Positions 35,601-44,990 of a stretch of DNA of 64,000 nucleotides are shown here, one piece after another. A model generated the notes under the pieces. The model saw only the letters and a program-made list of their open reading frames with translations. It was not told the DNA's origin and made no database searches. Numbering within the stretch: position 1 is the first letter of the stretch; each line of letters starts with the position of its first letter. The DNA comes from Prunus persica (taxonomy: Eukaryota > Streptophyta > Magnoliopsida > Rosales > Rosaceae). Location: assembly GCF_000346465.2 (NCBI RefSeq), contig NC_034009.1, forward strand, positions 5,397,291-5,461,290, written 5' to 3'. A program made the translations under genes and the position numbers.

Positions 35601-36177
35601 TACTTCCCAAACTCTTCAAGGTCTCTTTCGCCAACTTCAAATATCGCATGTCAATGTGGACATGTTTTTCACTGCCCAACAGCACAAACACAGCAAAGTA
35701 TACAAATCCGAGCTTCAATACATCATCCGCATCAGCGCAGTCGAGGAAGGTTTTTTCTAATTCCAAAAGGTTGACAGTTTTATCGTTGCCAAAGTACTTC
35801 CTTTTCAATGAGCAGTTCTCATTAGTGGGAATCGAAATGAAGGGAAGGTTTCCAAACCTTAGCCCTGGGACAACGTAAAATTGCTACGCCGTGAATTGGA
35901 TCACCTTATTGCCAACGATGAATTTGATCCCGTTCACTTGGGAAACTGTCTTCGGATATGCCTTCCTCAGCAACAAGCCGTGGACAATTGGCGAAGTCCA
36001 CTTCAGGTCCTCAATCAGTAGGAGATGACCAAAACAACTCTCTTCAAACCTTCGTAGCTGTTGCTCACTGAATTTCTCCTTTATCGTACTGATTGCAGTC
36101 TTTGTATGGGACAGGGACAATGCTTTTCCTTGGAACTTTTCTTACTCTGCAATCATCAACTTAATTGGAGAAACCAT
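32691..36177 (-). pseudogene. Ulp1-like cysteine protease / DUF1985 transposon gene, copy A
   Basis: Minus-strand multi-exon gene of the Ulp1-plus-DUF1985 type carried by plant Mutator-like elements (Kaonashi-like). From the N-terminus: DUF1985 (36177-35554; FEESCFGHLL, FIVGNKVIQFTA), an acidic linker (35105-34857, 34532-34224, 34093-33857), and the C48 peptidase domain (33250-32691). In the peptidase the catalytic His (QGSHWVAI), Asp (TVYDS) and Gln (VPLQRDG) are visible; after an intron (donor about 32912, acceptor about 32840) come Cys and CGIM (PHSTSCGIM). The catalytic set is kept, but DUF1985 has an in-frame TAA at 36144-36142 plus frame breaks, so the gene is dead. Copy B has the reverse pattern. 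Confidence 0.75.
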
Positions 36178-38152
36178 ATTTCCCTGCACGCCAATATTAT
36201 AAAAATAATTTCAGTCCATTGCAATCTAGACAATAACAAGCAATAAACAATCAGCACTTATCAACAGCCTATTATAGGATATTAAGTGAAAAATAAACAA
36301 AAAATACAGAGCAAAAACAAAACCCCAGCTATTTACAACTGACCTACTAATTCAACGGCTCAAAGCCAGTTAGAAAATTGTCATATCCAAATAAATAGTG
36401 CTGGTTATAACTGTTTTATCAGTTACAACTGTTCAGTAAGCCAGTTGAGGTTAGCTGTAACTATAATAAGATGGTGCAATGTAATTGAACAAATCAGAAT
36501 ATCTAATTTCTTAGCACCTCTTATCTCTATAACCACTCTGTCAAAGTTGTGCTTACAATGGGCTCTTCTTAGACACAAATACTAATAACTAGCTGCTAGC
36601 AATACCAATATCCTATGATCAAAGAGTCGTTGTTCAAAATGTATGCATGTTTTTCTATTATAAATCAATTGTTCAAAAATATTGCATTCAAATTCATAAT
36701 TAAGCTCACATATTTTTAAAACAAAACAAAACAAAACAAACTCAGCACTTATCAAGAGCCTATTATTATATCATTGTATTCAAAGAGCCTATTACCCCAC
36801 TATTGTATTCAAACGAGCATTTTTTATATCTAAAAACACATTTTCCTCTGCAAAATTGTGGCATTTTAAGTTTTTTTTGCCACTTTTCAGCACAGCTCAT
36901 GCACTCATCAAACCAGCCTGACCAAACAAATACATTATAGAACCATATCATCAGAAGAGAAAATAAGCATGATACAATGGTGTACCTCCAGAAAAACCGT
37001 AGGAATGAAATACCCATTTATTTACTTTAACACTAACCAAAATCATAGATATGAAACCAATCTCAAAACCATATCAAATGACCCAAAACAAAAACACATC
37101 ACCCAATCCTTAGCTAAAATCACAATCACAATAAAGAACAATAAATTAGGGTAATCTGAAGTCCAGTCCAGATATCTCATCAATTCTAAAATTATAAATA
37201 AATAAATAAATAAACTTTAATGAATAATTCAAAACGAAAAATTAGAGCAAAAATTATGTATAAGACTTCAAATAAATTTTAATAAGAGAACTTAATCAAC
37301 TGACTAGATGATCGAATTCTGAAAAGAGCTTGAGAGAATGATTTGTCTTCTGAAGAAACAAGCTAATGAGCGAAGGAGAGTGATGGCAGTGGTGACTGAG
37401 GCGTTCTCGGTCTCAAATGTGGACTGTGGACCATTGACAATCTGCAAAATTTGATTATAAGCATGTAGATTCCCGAAGTCGTTTTTGACAATTACCCATC
37501 CATAAACAATGTTCCTTCCTTTGCTTTGATTTGAACAAGTAAAATCCGAATATTGTGGATTTAATTATTGTAGAAATCACAGAGCCCAGAGCTTAAAATC
37601 TCATCAACCAATATAGATAGTTGGGACTTACCCAGACGAACGAAGTCCAAACATTCTGTGACAAAATGAAGAGTTTGATTTATGTGAACAGTGCCTGCGA
37701 GCGAGTGAGAGTGGGTGTGAGTTATTACCCAGTTCATAGAAACCTATAAATCCAAACCCAATTTTTGAGCAACCCCTAAACATTAAAACCCTAAACCAAT
37801 TTCTTACAAATCCATACACCACAAACCAAATTCACAAAAACCCCAAATTTCCAAGAAAACGTATATGAACAGTACCTCGTGGATGTCAACGGTGGAGTTA
37901 CGCTTGGATGAACAGCCACTGATGAGGGAGAAAGACGATTGTGTTGCAGAGAGAGAGGTACACGAGGGAGAGAGACGGGCTGAAGAGATAGAGCCAAGAG
38001 AGTTGAGAGAGAAGCCAATTTCTGAAAAATTGAAATGGGTGCAATCAGTCCACAATAAAGATGTATTTATATGTGTTAGTTGTAAAAAAATTAGGAAGGG
38101 GTGGTATTTTTAGTTAAAATTATGAAATGGGTGGCATTTTAAGCTATTTCCC
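36178..38152 (-). other. Leader and putative terminal region of the Ulp1 transposon gene, copy A
   Basis: AT-rich non-coding DNA (36180-37300), then on the minus strand a pyrimidine-rich, 5' UTR-like stretch (about 38010-37860) with CTCTCT runs. The region ends at 38152, where the minus strand begins GGAAATAGCTTAAAATGCC. Copies A and B diverge from the adjoining repeat exactly here, so this is probably one terminus of the Ulp1-bearing Mutator-like element. A matching inverted end was not found. Confidence 0.45.
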
Positions 38153-38154
38153 TT

Positions 38155-39205
38155 TCTTTTCTTTTTTTTCCTGTCAAAGCTGCCTTACTTGTTCTTTTAT
38201 TATATTTGTCTTAGTCTTTGTTTTTTTCTTTTTGGCACAGTTTTATGACAAACTGTAGTCTAGCAAACTAAGACAGAACTGTTGAGCAAATTCTTCGTCT
38301 ATTACAATTATTGTTATAGCAACAACAAGATTGAGAACTTGAAGATAATTGTACATGTCACTATCACTGGTGGTTTGTTGGTTGGGGATGGTTGAGCAAA
38401 AGGAGCCTGTAAATACAATTTTGTGTACTAAACAGAACTGCATTTTCAGCTAGTTGACACACTAACAACTTGGGGCTTAGAGACTGAATCTTTTTGCCAT
38501 CATTAGAAGAGAATCTGTGGGTATTCTTTTCTTTTCTTACTGTTATAGGGTACTCAAGTCAGCCTCATTACAGAGAGAAACTGCTCCAACTTACAAATGT
38601 GGAGGAGAGGCCGTGGGACGTGTACTCAAATGGGAATAGCCAAAACACCTACTGATGCAAAAATAAGCCACTTCTAGCAGGCAATCACTCGGGTTTATCC
38701 TCAGATTTACTGTGAGGAAAGTGCCTATGAAAGGCATTCAATGCTCCTATCAACCCATCTTCGTCATCTATGGCCTTGGCAATTTCAACAGCACGCTCTT
38801 TAACCTTTCTACCGAAAATAGTTATGTCTTTGTTAATGTAATATATTCATATCCATACTAGGGATTGAAATAACAAAAAATAACCCCTAGAGTTATGACT
38901 AGTATTTGCATGTTAAAATTGATAGAAAAATAATGGCAACTTCAATCAAATCAGTCCGTATGCATGTGTGATAATTTTACACTCAATATGTAAGGGATAG
39001 AGCAAAAAGCCAATAACTTACCGGTAAGTTATGGCGTGAAAAGCCAATATTTAATCGCCAGGAAAATGATTGACCGAAAAGCCTATAACTTACCGGTAAG
39101 TTATAGCGCGAAAAGCCAATATTTAATCGTCATGCAAATGATGGAGTGAAAAGACTATACCTTACCAGTAAGTTATCTAGTGAAAAGTTAATACTTTACC
39201 AAACA
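38155..39205. repeat. Sub-repeat C1 with UGT80 exon and palindrome array
   Basis: A 1.05-kb module found four times (38155, 40262, 50146 and 52230). Shared order: TGTCAAAGCTGCCTTA start, poly-T, a fixed middle part, the UGT80-like exon (minus, 38810-38688), then a ~72-bp-period array (39013-39200). Each array unit centres on the perfect palindrome ATAACTTACCGGTAAGTTAT (39013-39032 and 39085-39104). Confidence 0.8.
38688..38810 (-). pseudogene. Captured sterol 3-beta-glucosyltransferase C-terminal exon (copy 1)
   Basis: The 41 codons read RKVKERAVEIAKAIDDEDGL, then ALNAFHRHFPHS. This resembles the C-terminal end of plant UGT80 sterol glucosyltransferases (A-x-E-[IL]-A-x-A-x-x-x-E-D-G-x-x-x-A-x-x-A-F-x-[KR]-H-x-P). 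No other part of the enzyme is visible, so this is a captured exon fragment. The frame is open in all four copies. Confidence 0.6.
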
Positions 39206-40260
39206 TCAAAATTAAGACAATCTGGTGCGCCTCCACTAACGAGCACGCAGTATCGAACAAACTGACATATGCATCCCAACTAGGATTTCAAACTTAAAAT
39301 AATAATAAAAAGATAAAGCCTCAAAAAACCAAGCTATAACAATACAAATAAAATGACAAGACTCGACCTAAATTCCTCGGAATCCGTGACGGATCCTGTG
39401 GTATTTTCGACATCCAACCGATATGGGCCCACTTACTGATTTCAAATGTCCTCTTCCCCTAAAACAATGGAAAAGAGGGCTAAGACTTCTACTGAAATTT
39501 CGGCAGAGTCTCCCTTAAAAAACGGACTTAACCAAATATTTCAACTTGCAAAAAACACAGTTTAAAATTTCCACACTTCAGCATGCACAGTCTACCCTCC
39601 AGGCATAGTCATAAGTAGTTGTAAGGACTCAATCCACAATCATTCATCAATCTAAAATAGGTTTCAGCCCTGACATAATCACAAACACATTATAACCACA
39701 TCCCTTCAGCCTACCGACAAATTCAAAACCGAACTTAACAAATCTAATAAATAGGATTCGATCCCAATGACCATATTAAAGTCCAAAAATATATTTTATC
39801 TTGTTGTTGCACCTGGGTGAGCCTCGGGTTTTTTTAATTGGGTGGGTCAAGTAGAGGAGGAGAGGAAAACTTTGCAAGTCGTTTCGTCAAAAACAGTGGC
39901 TGGACGACGCAGGATTCAGCGTCGGAAAATGTTGTTGTGCGACGGGGGGAGAGAGAGAGAGAGAGAGAGAGTCGTGGTAGGAGAAAGAGAGAGAAAAAGA
40001 ATCTGACCTGGGTTTTAAAATTTTGATCTTGAAATATTTACGATTGTACCACTGCGCATCCGTTTACCGTAACTTCTTCGTTAAAACTCCGATTTGGGCC
40101 CACTACGTGTCTATGAACTCGTATCGATGAGCTCTAAGCAATGAAATACCGATGGTGGTTGAAGATGTGCTGTCCCTCTCTTCCAATGACTTGTCTCCTT
40201 TTAGATTTTTCCAACCTTCGAATGCCTTTAGTTGTTTTAGTCAAATGCCCTTAGTCTTTG
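39206..40260. mobile_element. LTR-like segment between C1 and C2
   Basis: About 1 kb joins the two sub-repeats; its equivalent is 51180-52230. It contains CCTGGGTGAGCCTCGGG (about 39810), a GA tract (39950-39970), and the stretch with CCATAACTTCTTCGTTAAAACTCC in copy B (copy A near 40066-40091), which looks like LTR sequence of plant Ty3-type elements. Exact ends and target duplications were not identified. Confidence 0.35.
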
Positions 40261-40261
40261 G

Positions 40262-41297
40262 TTTTTTTTTTTTTTCTCGTCAAAGCTGCCTTAGTTGTTC
40301 TTTTATTATATTTATCTTAGTTTTTTTTTTTTGGCACAGCTTTATGACAAACTGTGGTCTAGCAAACTAAGACAGAACTGTTTAGCAAATTCTTCATCTG
40401 TTACAATTATTATTGAGAACTTGAAGATAATTGTACATGTCACTATCACTGGTGGTTTGTTGGTTGGGGATGGTAGAGCAAAAGGATCCTGTAAATGCAA
40501 TTTTGTGTACTAAAACAAAACTGCATTTTCAGCTAGTTGACACACTAACAACTTGGGGCTTAGAGACTGAATCTTTTTGCAGTCATAACAAGAGAATCTG
40601 TGGGTATTCTTTTCTTTTCTCAATGTTATAGGGTACTGAAGTCAGCCTCATTACAGAGAGAAACTGCTCCAACTTACAAATGTGGAGGAGAGGCCGTGGG
40701 ATGTGTACTCAAATGGGAATAGCCAAAACACCTACTGATGGAAAATAAGCCACTTCTAGCGGCAATGACTCTAGTTTATCCTCAGATTTACTGTGAGGAA
40801 AGTGCCTATGAAGGGCATTCAATGCTCCTATCAACCCATCTTCGTCATCTATGGCCATGGCAATTTCAACAGCACGCTCTTTAACCTTTCTACAGAAAAT
40901 AGTTATGTCTTTCTTAATGTAATATATTCATATCCATACTATTCATAAGACTAGTATTTGCATGTTAAAATTGATCGAAAAACAATGGCAACTTCAATCA
41001 AATCAGTGCGTATGCATGTGTTATAATTTTACAGTCAATATGTAAGTGATAGAGCAAACAGCCAATAACTTACCGGTAAGTTATAGCGTGAAAAGCCAAT
41101 ATTTAACCATCATGTAAGTGATGGAGTGAAAAGCTTATAACTTACCGGTAAGTTATGGCATGAAAAGCCAATATTTAATCGTGAGGTAAATGATTGAGCG
41201 AAAAGCCTATAACTTCCCGGTAAGTTATTGCGCGAAAAGCCAATATTTAATCGTCATGTAAACGATGGAGTGAAAAGACTATAACTTACCAGTAAGA
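40262..41297. repeat. Sub-repeat C2 with UGT80 exon and palindrome array
   Basis: Second module of copy A, same order as C1. The UGT80-like exon is at 40891-40769. The palindrome array (41055-41297) has three to four ~72-bp units and runs straight into the transposase relic at 41298. Confidence 0.8.
40769..40891 (-). pseudogene. Captured sterol 3-beta-glucosyltransferase C-terminal exon (copy 2)
   Basis: Same 41-codon frame as copy 1 with a few substitutions (for example near the C-terminal DKPE, where CTCGGG has become CTCTAG). Confidence 0.55.
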
Positions 41298-41378
41298 ATT
41301 CCCTCGCAAGGAGAGGGCACCATTTGGAGAAAGTGCTCAAGGTGCGGTTCCGCAGGCCACAATAAAAGTACCTGTAAA
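41298..41378 (+). pseudogene. MURA-type transposase zinc-knuckle relic, copy A
   Basis: Plus-strand frame PSQGEGTIWRKCSRCGSAGH continuing NKSTC, with the CCHC knuckle C-x2-C-x4-H-x4-C at 41334-41375. This knuckle at the C-terminus, after a basic IPSxGE stretch, is characteristic of MULE transposases. Everything upstream is missing because the palindrome array abuts it. A GTAAAA-like donor follows. It identifies the host element as Mutator-like. Confidence 0.7.
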
Positions 41379-41690
41379 AACAAAATTCCATTGCACAATG
41401 TATCTTAGACAATATGATTTGTGTTGCTTTGGTAGGTCATGTAAACTTTACTTTTATTTGTGGTGGGTTTCGTGTTATGTTGAATGGGAATTCTTTTAAA
41501 TTTGCATAATTTGAATTGCATTGCTGCAGCATGCTGTATGGCTTCCAGATTGCTATTATATTGTACTTTTATTGTACTGGTATTGCTTCCAGATTGCTAT
41601 TATAATTTGAGTGTGAATTTAAAAGGGCATGGAATGTAATTCCAAATGGATCCAAAACATTAAAGTTCTTAGAATTCCTTTATTACACAG

Positions 41691-42574
41691 TTACCGTGAT
41701 ACTCCGACTATACCTTCTTTTCTAATTACAAATTCGGCCGATGCGTAGGCTAGATGTGGGGCAAATACAAGGTGAAATGTCCTATGTGTTTGACTACATA
41801 TAGTTGTTGAAGGAGCATTACGAATGTTAACCCCAATAGATTGCTCATGTCTTGCCAAGAACACTCTTGAATTTATGCAATGTGCCCAAGCCAGTCCCAA
41901 AGCTGGACTCAGCCGTCTGCCTGATGTGTCCAGGGACTCCAAGTTTCCCAACCTCACCCCATTCACTCCATCATGTGGCCCAATAAAATCCACTTGGTTG
42001 GTGACAACCACCGCCGACCCAAACTTATTTGCTAAACCCTTCAATGTCCCAGATATATTGAAGAACATTTCAGACTGCCGTTTCAAATCTGCCGGTGTTG
42101 TCTGATACTGTGATCGGAACAATGCAGCAATGGAATCAATGACAATGAGTTTCACAGGTAGGCGGGTGTGATCAATGGCAATAAATGCTTCTATGTCTCA
42201 AAGGACATGGATGAGTTGTTGAGCATTATGAACACCATGAACATATATGTCTTCCAATGGCTCCAACCTTATTAAGTTGGGGTATGATGCATGATAAAGG
42301 TTGCCTAGTTGTTGCAATCGGCGAAATGAGAAGCTGAATTTTGTGAATATGTAGACGGAGGAGCCCCCTAGTCCGCCATGTGAGGGTGGGAGCTGAGCTC
42401 GTACTGTAAGTTGGAGACAAAGCTGCGTCTTCCCGTAACCACTCTCCCCTACCAATTCTGTTATGGAGTTGCAAGGTATCCCCCCCCCCCCCCAAAGGAG
42501 TCATTTAGTATTGGGCATCCGATAGATAATTTAAGGGTTGAAAGAGGAAGAAGCATGAGGTTTTGGGGTGTCAT
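41691..42574 (-). pseudogene. XRCC3: Captured XRCC3 (RAD51 paralogue), copy A
   Basis: XRCC3 acts with RAD51C in homologous recombination. This minus-strand copy spans the whole protein, from MTPQNLMLLPLS (ATG 42574) to KEGIVGVSR and stop (41691), about 294 codons without a visible intron (family about 300 aa). Landmarks: KLSIGCPIL, Walker A GESGYGKT, QLCLQLTVRAQLPPSHGG, Walker B LIVIDSIAALF, VVTNQVDFIGPHDG, ALGLAWAHCINSR. It is disabled: a run of about 15 C (about 42480-42496) shifts the frame, and a TGA lies near 42198 where copy B reads on. The absence of introns suggests a retrocopy or an intron-poor source. It sits inside the Mutator-like unit and is fused upstream to another ORF. Confidence 0.85.
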
Positions 42575-43260
42575 GTTTCTGTAATTTAGGGGGGGATGTG
42601 ATGGTGCTACAAGGCATGCATTATATATATAGAGTTCATTTTGAACGTCTGTAATGGTGGCAGGGGCAATTTCAAATTTTCCTTTCATTGCCTTTATATG
42701 TAGGAGATGCATGCAGGCATGATAACAAGAGCGAATTGTGCGCTTTTTTATGACACCCCATCTTGCTTGGCCCTCCACGATTTTTGAAACTACGTCTGCA
42801 TGGAGATTTTTCCAAAACATGGTATTGCCTCGACATTGTTGCATGTCAAAGACCAAGTCTGCAGTAAGTAAATTTGGTGACTTGGCTTGTGTTTCAATCT
42901 CCCCTCCTTCAGCAATTGAAAGCGTTGGGTTTGGTGTGAGGTTATGGTCCATGGTCTTCGATATTTATTGTAGGTTGTTGTACGACTTGATTTGAAAAAA
43001 GGGGGACTAAATGCGATGTGAGTGACATCAATGGGGAAGGTAATGGCTGCAAGCAGTCATACTATGTGATGGAAGTTTTCATTTCAAACAGTTGGGTTGA
43101 TTAATATAGGCAGGTTTTAATGACCTGGAGTAACTGAGAGAGTTATTGGCGAGAGGGATTAGGGGGAGTAATTGGAGGGAGGGATTGGTGGGAGTCTTAG
43201 GCGGGATAGTATTGGGCGGGAGTTATTACCCAGTTGAATGTGGCTGCATAGATATTTATA
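42575..43260 (-). other. Upstream ORF and putative promoter of the XRCC3 unit
   Basis: An open frame runs from about 42952 (MDHNLTPNPTLSIAEGGEIE) through NTMFWKNLHADVVSKIVEGQ and RSCYHACMHLLHIKAMKGKF into the XRCC3 start, in frame with MTPQNLM, giving a chimeric ORF until the C-run frameshift. The N-terminal part is not recognised. TATAAATA is present on the minus strand at 43260-43253, about 300 bp upstream, and may drive the unit. Part of this segment recurs at 58068-58320. Confidence 0.5.
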
Positions 43261-43269
43261 AGGGATTTG

Positions 43270-44335
43270 CCTATTTGCCTAATTCACCAACTCATTCAAA
43301 TTGACCAATATGGTTATTGTCTTATTTCTCGTTTCAGCAATCTCAATTCGTTTCCATTTTTCCATTATTCATATTTTCCTATTTTCCATGTGTCATCCAA
43401 TTATCCAATTATTAATTATTTTTGCCTATTCCCTATTTTCCTATTTTGCAATTTCCCAAGTTTCCTTTTGTTCTATTTCCAGTTTTCCAATTTTTCAATG
43501 TTCCAATTTTTCCATTATGTAATTAAAAAAAGTTGCCTACTTTGCCTAATTGAGAAAGTAATTAAAATTGTCCAATATGGTAATTGTCTTATTTCCCACT
43601 TCCACAATTTCAATTCTTTTCCAATTTTCCTATTTTCCATGTGTCCCTGTTTCCGATTTCCATTTATCCAATTTTCAGTTTTTGTCCAATTATCCAATTG
43701 GGCTATTTTCTAAGTTTCCTTTTTTTCCTATTTCCAATTTTCCAATTTTCCAATTTGCTAACTTTCCTTTTGTTCTATTTCCAATTTTGCTATTTTCCAT
43801 TTTGCCTTATTTCCTATTTTTCAATTATCCTGTTATCCAATAGTCCAATTTTCCAATTTTCCAATTTGCGAATTTGCCTATTTTCCAAGTGTCCTTTTTT
43901 CCTATTTCCTATTTCGAATTTTCCAATTTTTATGTTTTCAGAGTTTCCTTTTTTTCCTTTTTCCTATTTTCCTATTTTCCAAGTTTCCTTTTGTTCAATT
44001 TCCAATTTTCCAAGTTGCTTTATTTTCCAATTTCCTATTTTCCTATTTTTCAAGTGTCCTTTTTTCCTTTTTCCAAGTGTCCTTTTATCCTATTTCCTAG
44101 TTTCCTCTTTCCAATTTTCCTTTTTTCCTATTTCCAATTTTCCAAGTTTCCATTTTTTCGTTTTTCCAATTTTCCTTTTTTTCCAAATTTTCAATTTTCC
44201 AGGTTTCCATTTTTTCGTTTTTCCAATTTTCCTTTTGTTCTATTTCCAATTTTCCAACTTTCCTTATTTCCCATTTTCCAGGTTTGCACTTTTGCTATTT
44301 TCCCATTTTCCAATTTTCTTTACTGAAATTTGCAA
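43270..44335 (+). repeat. 1-kb polypyrimidine low-complexity tract
   Basis: Nearly continuous variations on TTTCCAATTTTCC with very few G on the plus strand. The long open frames across it (up to 256 codons, Phe/Pro/Ile/Ser-rich) are by-products of composition. It separates copy A from copy B. Confidence 0.9.
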
Positions 44336-44744
44336 TAAATGCTTAGTTACATAGTCCTATTTTGGGTTGAAATTCACAATTTTGCATTTTCCCATGAAGG
44401 TTTGCTTTTTTCCGTTTGTAAGGCAATTTTATTGTTGTTAATGTAATGCTCTACTGCTGTCAATTACAGCCAAGGAGTTAATGGTGTTGTTTGCAATCCC
44501 ATCAATTGAATGCAGGAACTAAATACCCAATATAATTCATATCAGTTCCTACATATAACTGAACCTTCCAATGTATAATTGCAACAGAAGCACTTTCTTC
44601 ACGGGAAAGGTATTTAGTCTTACTCAAAGCCAAACATTCAGTTGTAAAGCTAACCATATTGTCGTTTACAACTGGAGATTGAATGTGTCTTTATTTGTTT
44701 TGTTGCAGTCAGCAGCTGTGAATTGTCCCCAGCAATACTTAAAG

Positions 44745-44990
44745 ATGTCGGATGTGCGCCCTCCAAACGAGCATGTCAGTTACCCAGGGGACCAGCCGTG
44801 GCATGTGCCATTCCCATCTCCACCTCTGACTCCCAATCATGATCCCACTTCATCTGGAAGTGAGGCTGAGAGCAATGATCCGCTTGAAGAAATCTCTGCC
44901 GTCAAGCACGACCTCCAATATTTGTCTAAGGCAACAGATTGGTGGGAGAGCAAATGTGAAATTCATGGCCAAGTTATGGGAAACTTGGAA
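44745..44990 (+). pseudogene. N-terminal half of the transposon-borne coiled-coil protein (copy B)
   Basis: ATG at 44745 begins MSDVRPPNEHVSYPGDQPWH, a Pro/Ser-rich head, then DPLEEISAVKHDLQYLSKAT and KCEIHGQVMGNL. At 44990 the sequence jumps into the 3' part of the Ulp1 gene. The missing C-terminal half is present at 30213-30604, which begins with the same 35 bases. An acceptor-like TTGTTGCAG precedes at about 44707, so a 5' UTR intron is possible. Confidence 0.65.

Larger units (their letters stand above)
32978..42912. repeat. Composite Mutator-like unit, copy A (duplicated part)
   Basis: This stretch is repeated almost base for base at 44991-54670 plus 58068-58320, in the same orientation, about 12.0 kb apart. 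Differences are single-base changes, small indels and the insertions in copy B. Contents in order: Ulp1/DUF1985 gene (minus), its leader, sub-repeat C1, a LTR-like segment, sub-repeat C2, a transposase zinc-knuckle relic (plus), and XRCC3 copy (minus). Confidence 0.9.

Noticed and set aside
39013..39200. CRISPR-like array
   Set aside because: Plant nuclear context, spacers are similar to each other, and the repeat is a palindrome in a transposon module.
43190..43230. E2F-type sites (GGCGGGA, GGGCGGGAG) in the XRCC3 unit promoter
   Set aside because: They lack the TTT/TTS head of the plant E2F consensus; too weak to call.
43584..44354. 256-codon open frame, Phe/Pro/Ile/Ser-rich
   Set aside because: It lies in the polypyrimidine tract, and overlapping frames there are also open. 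Composition explains it.
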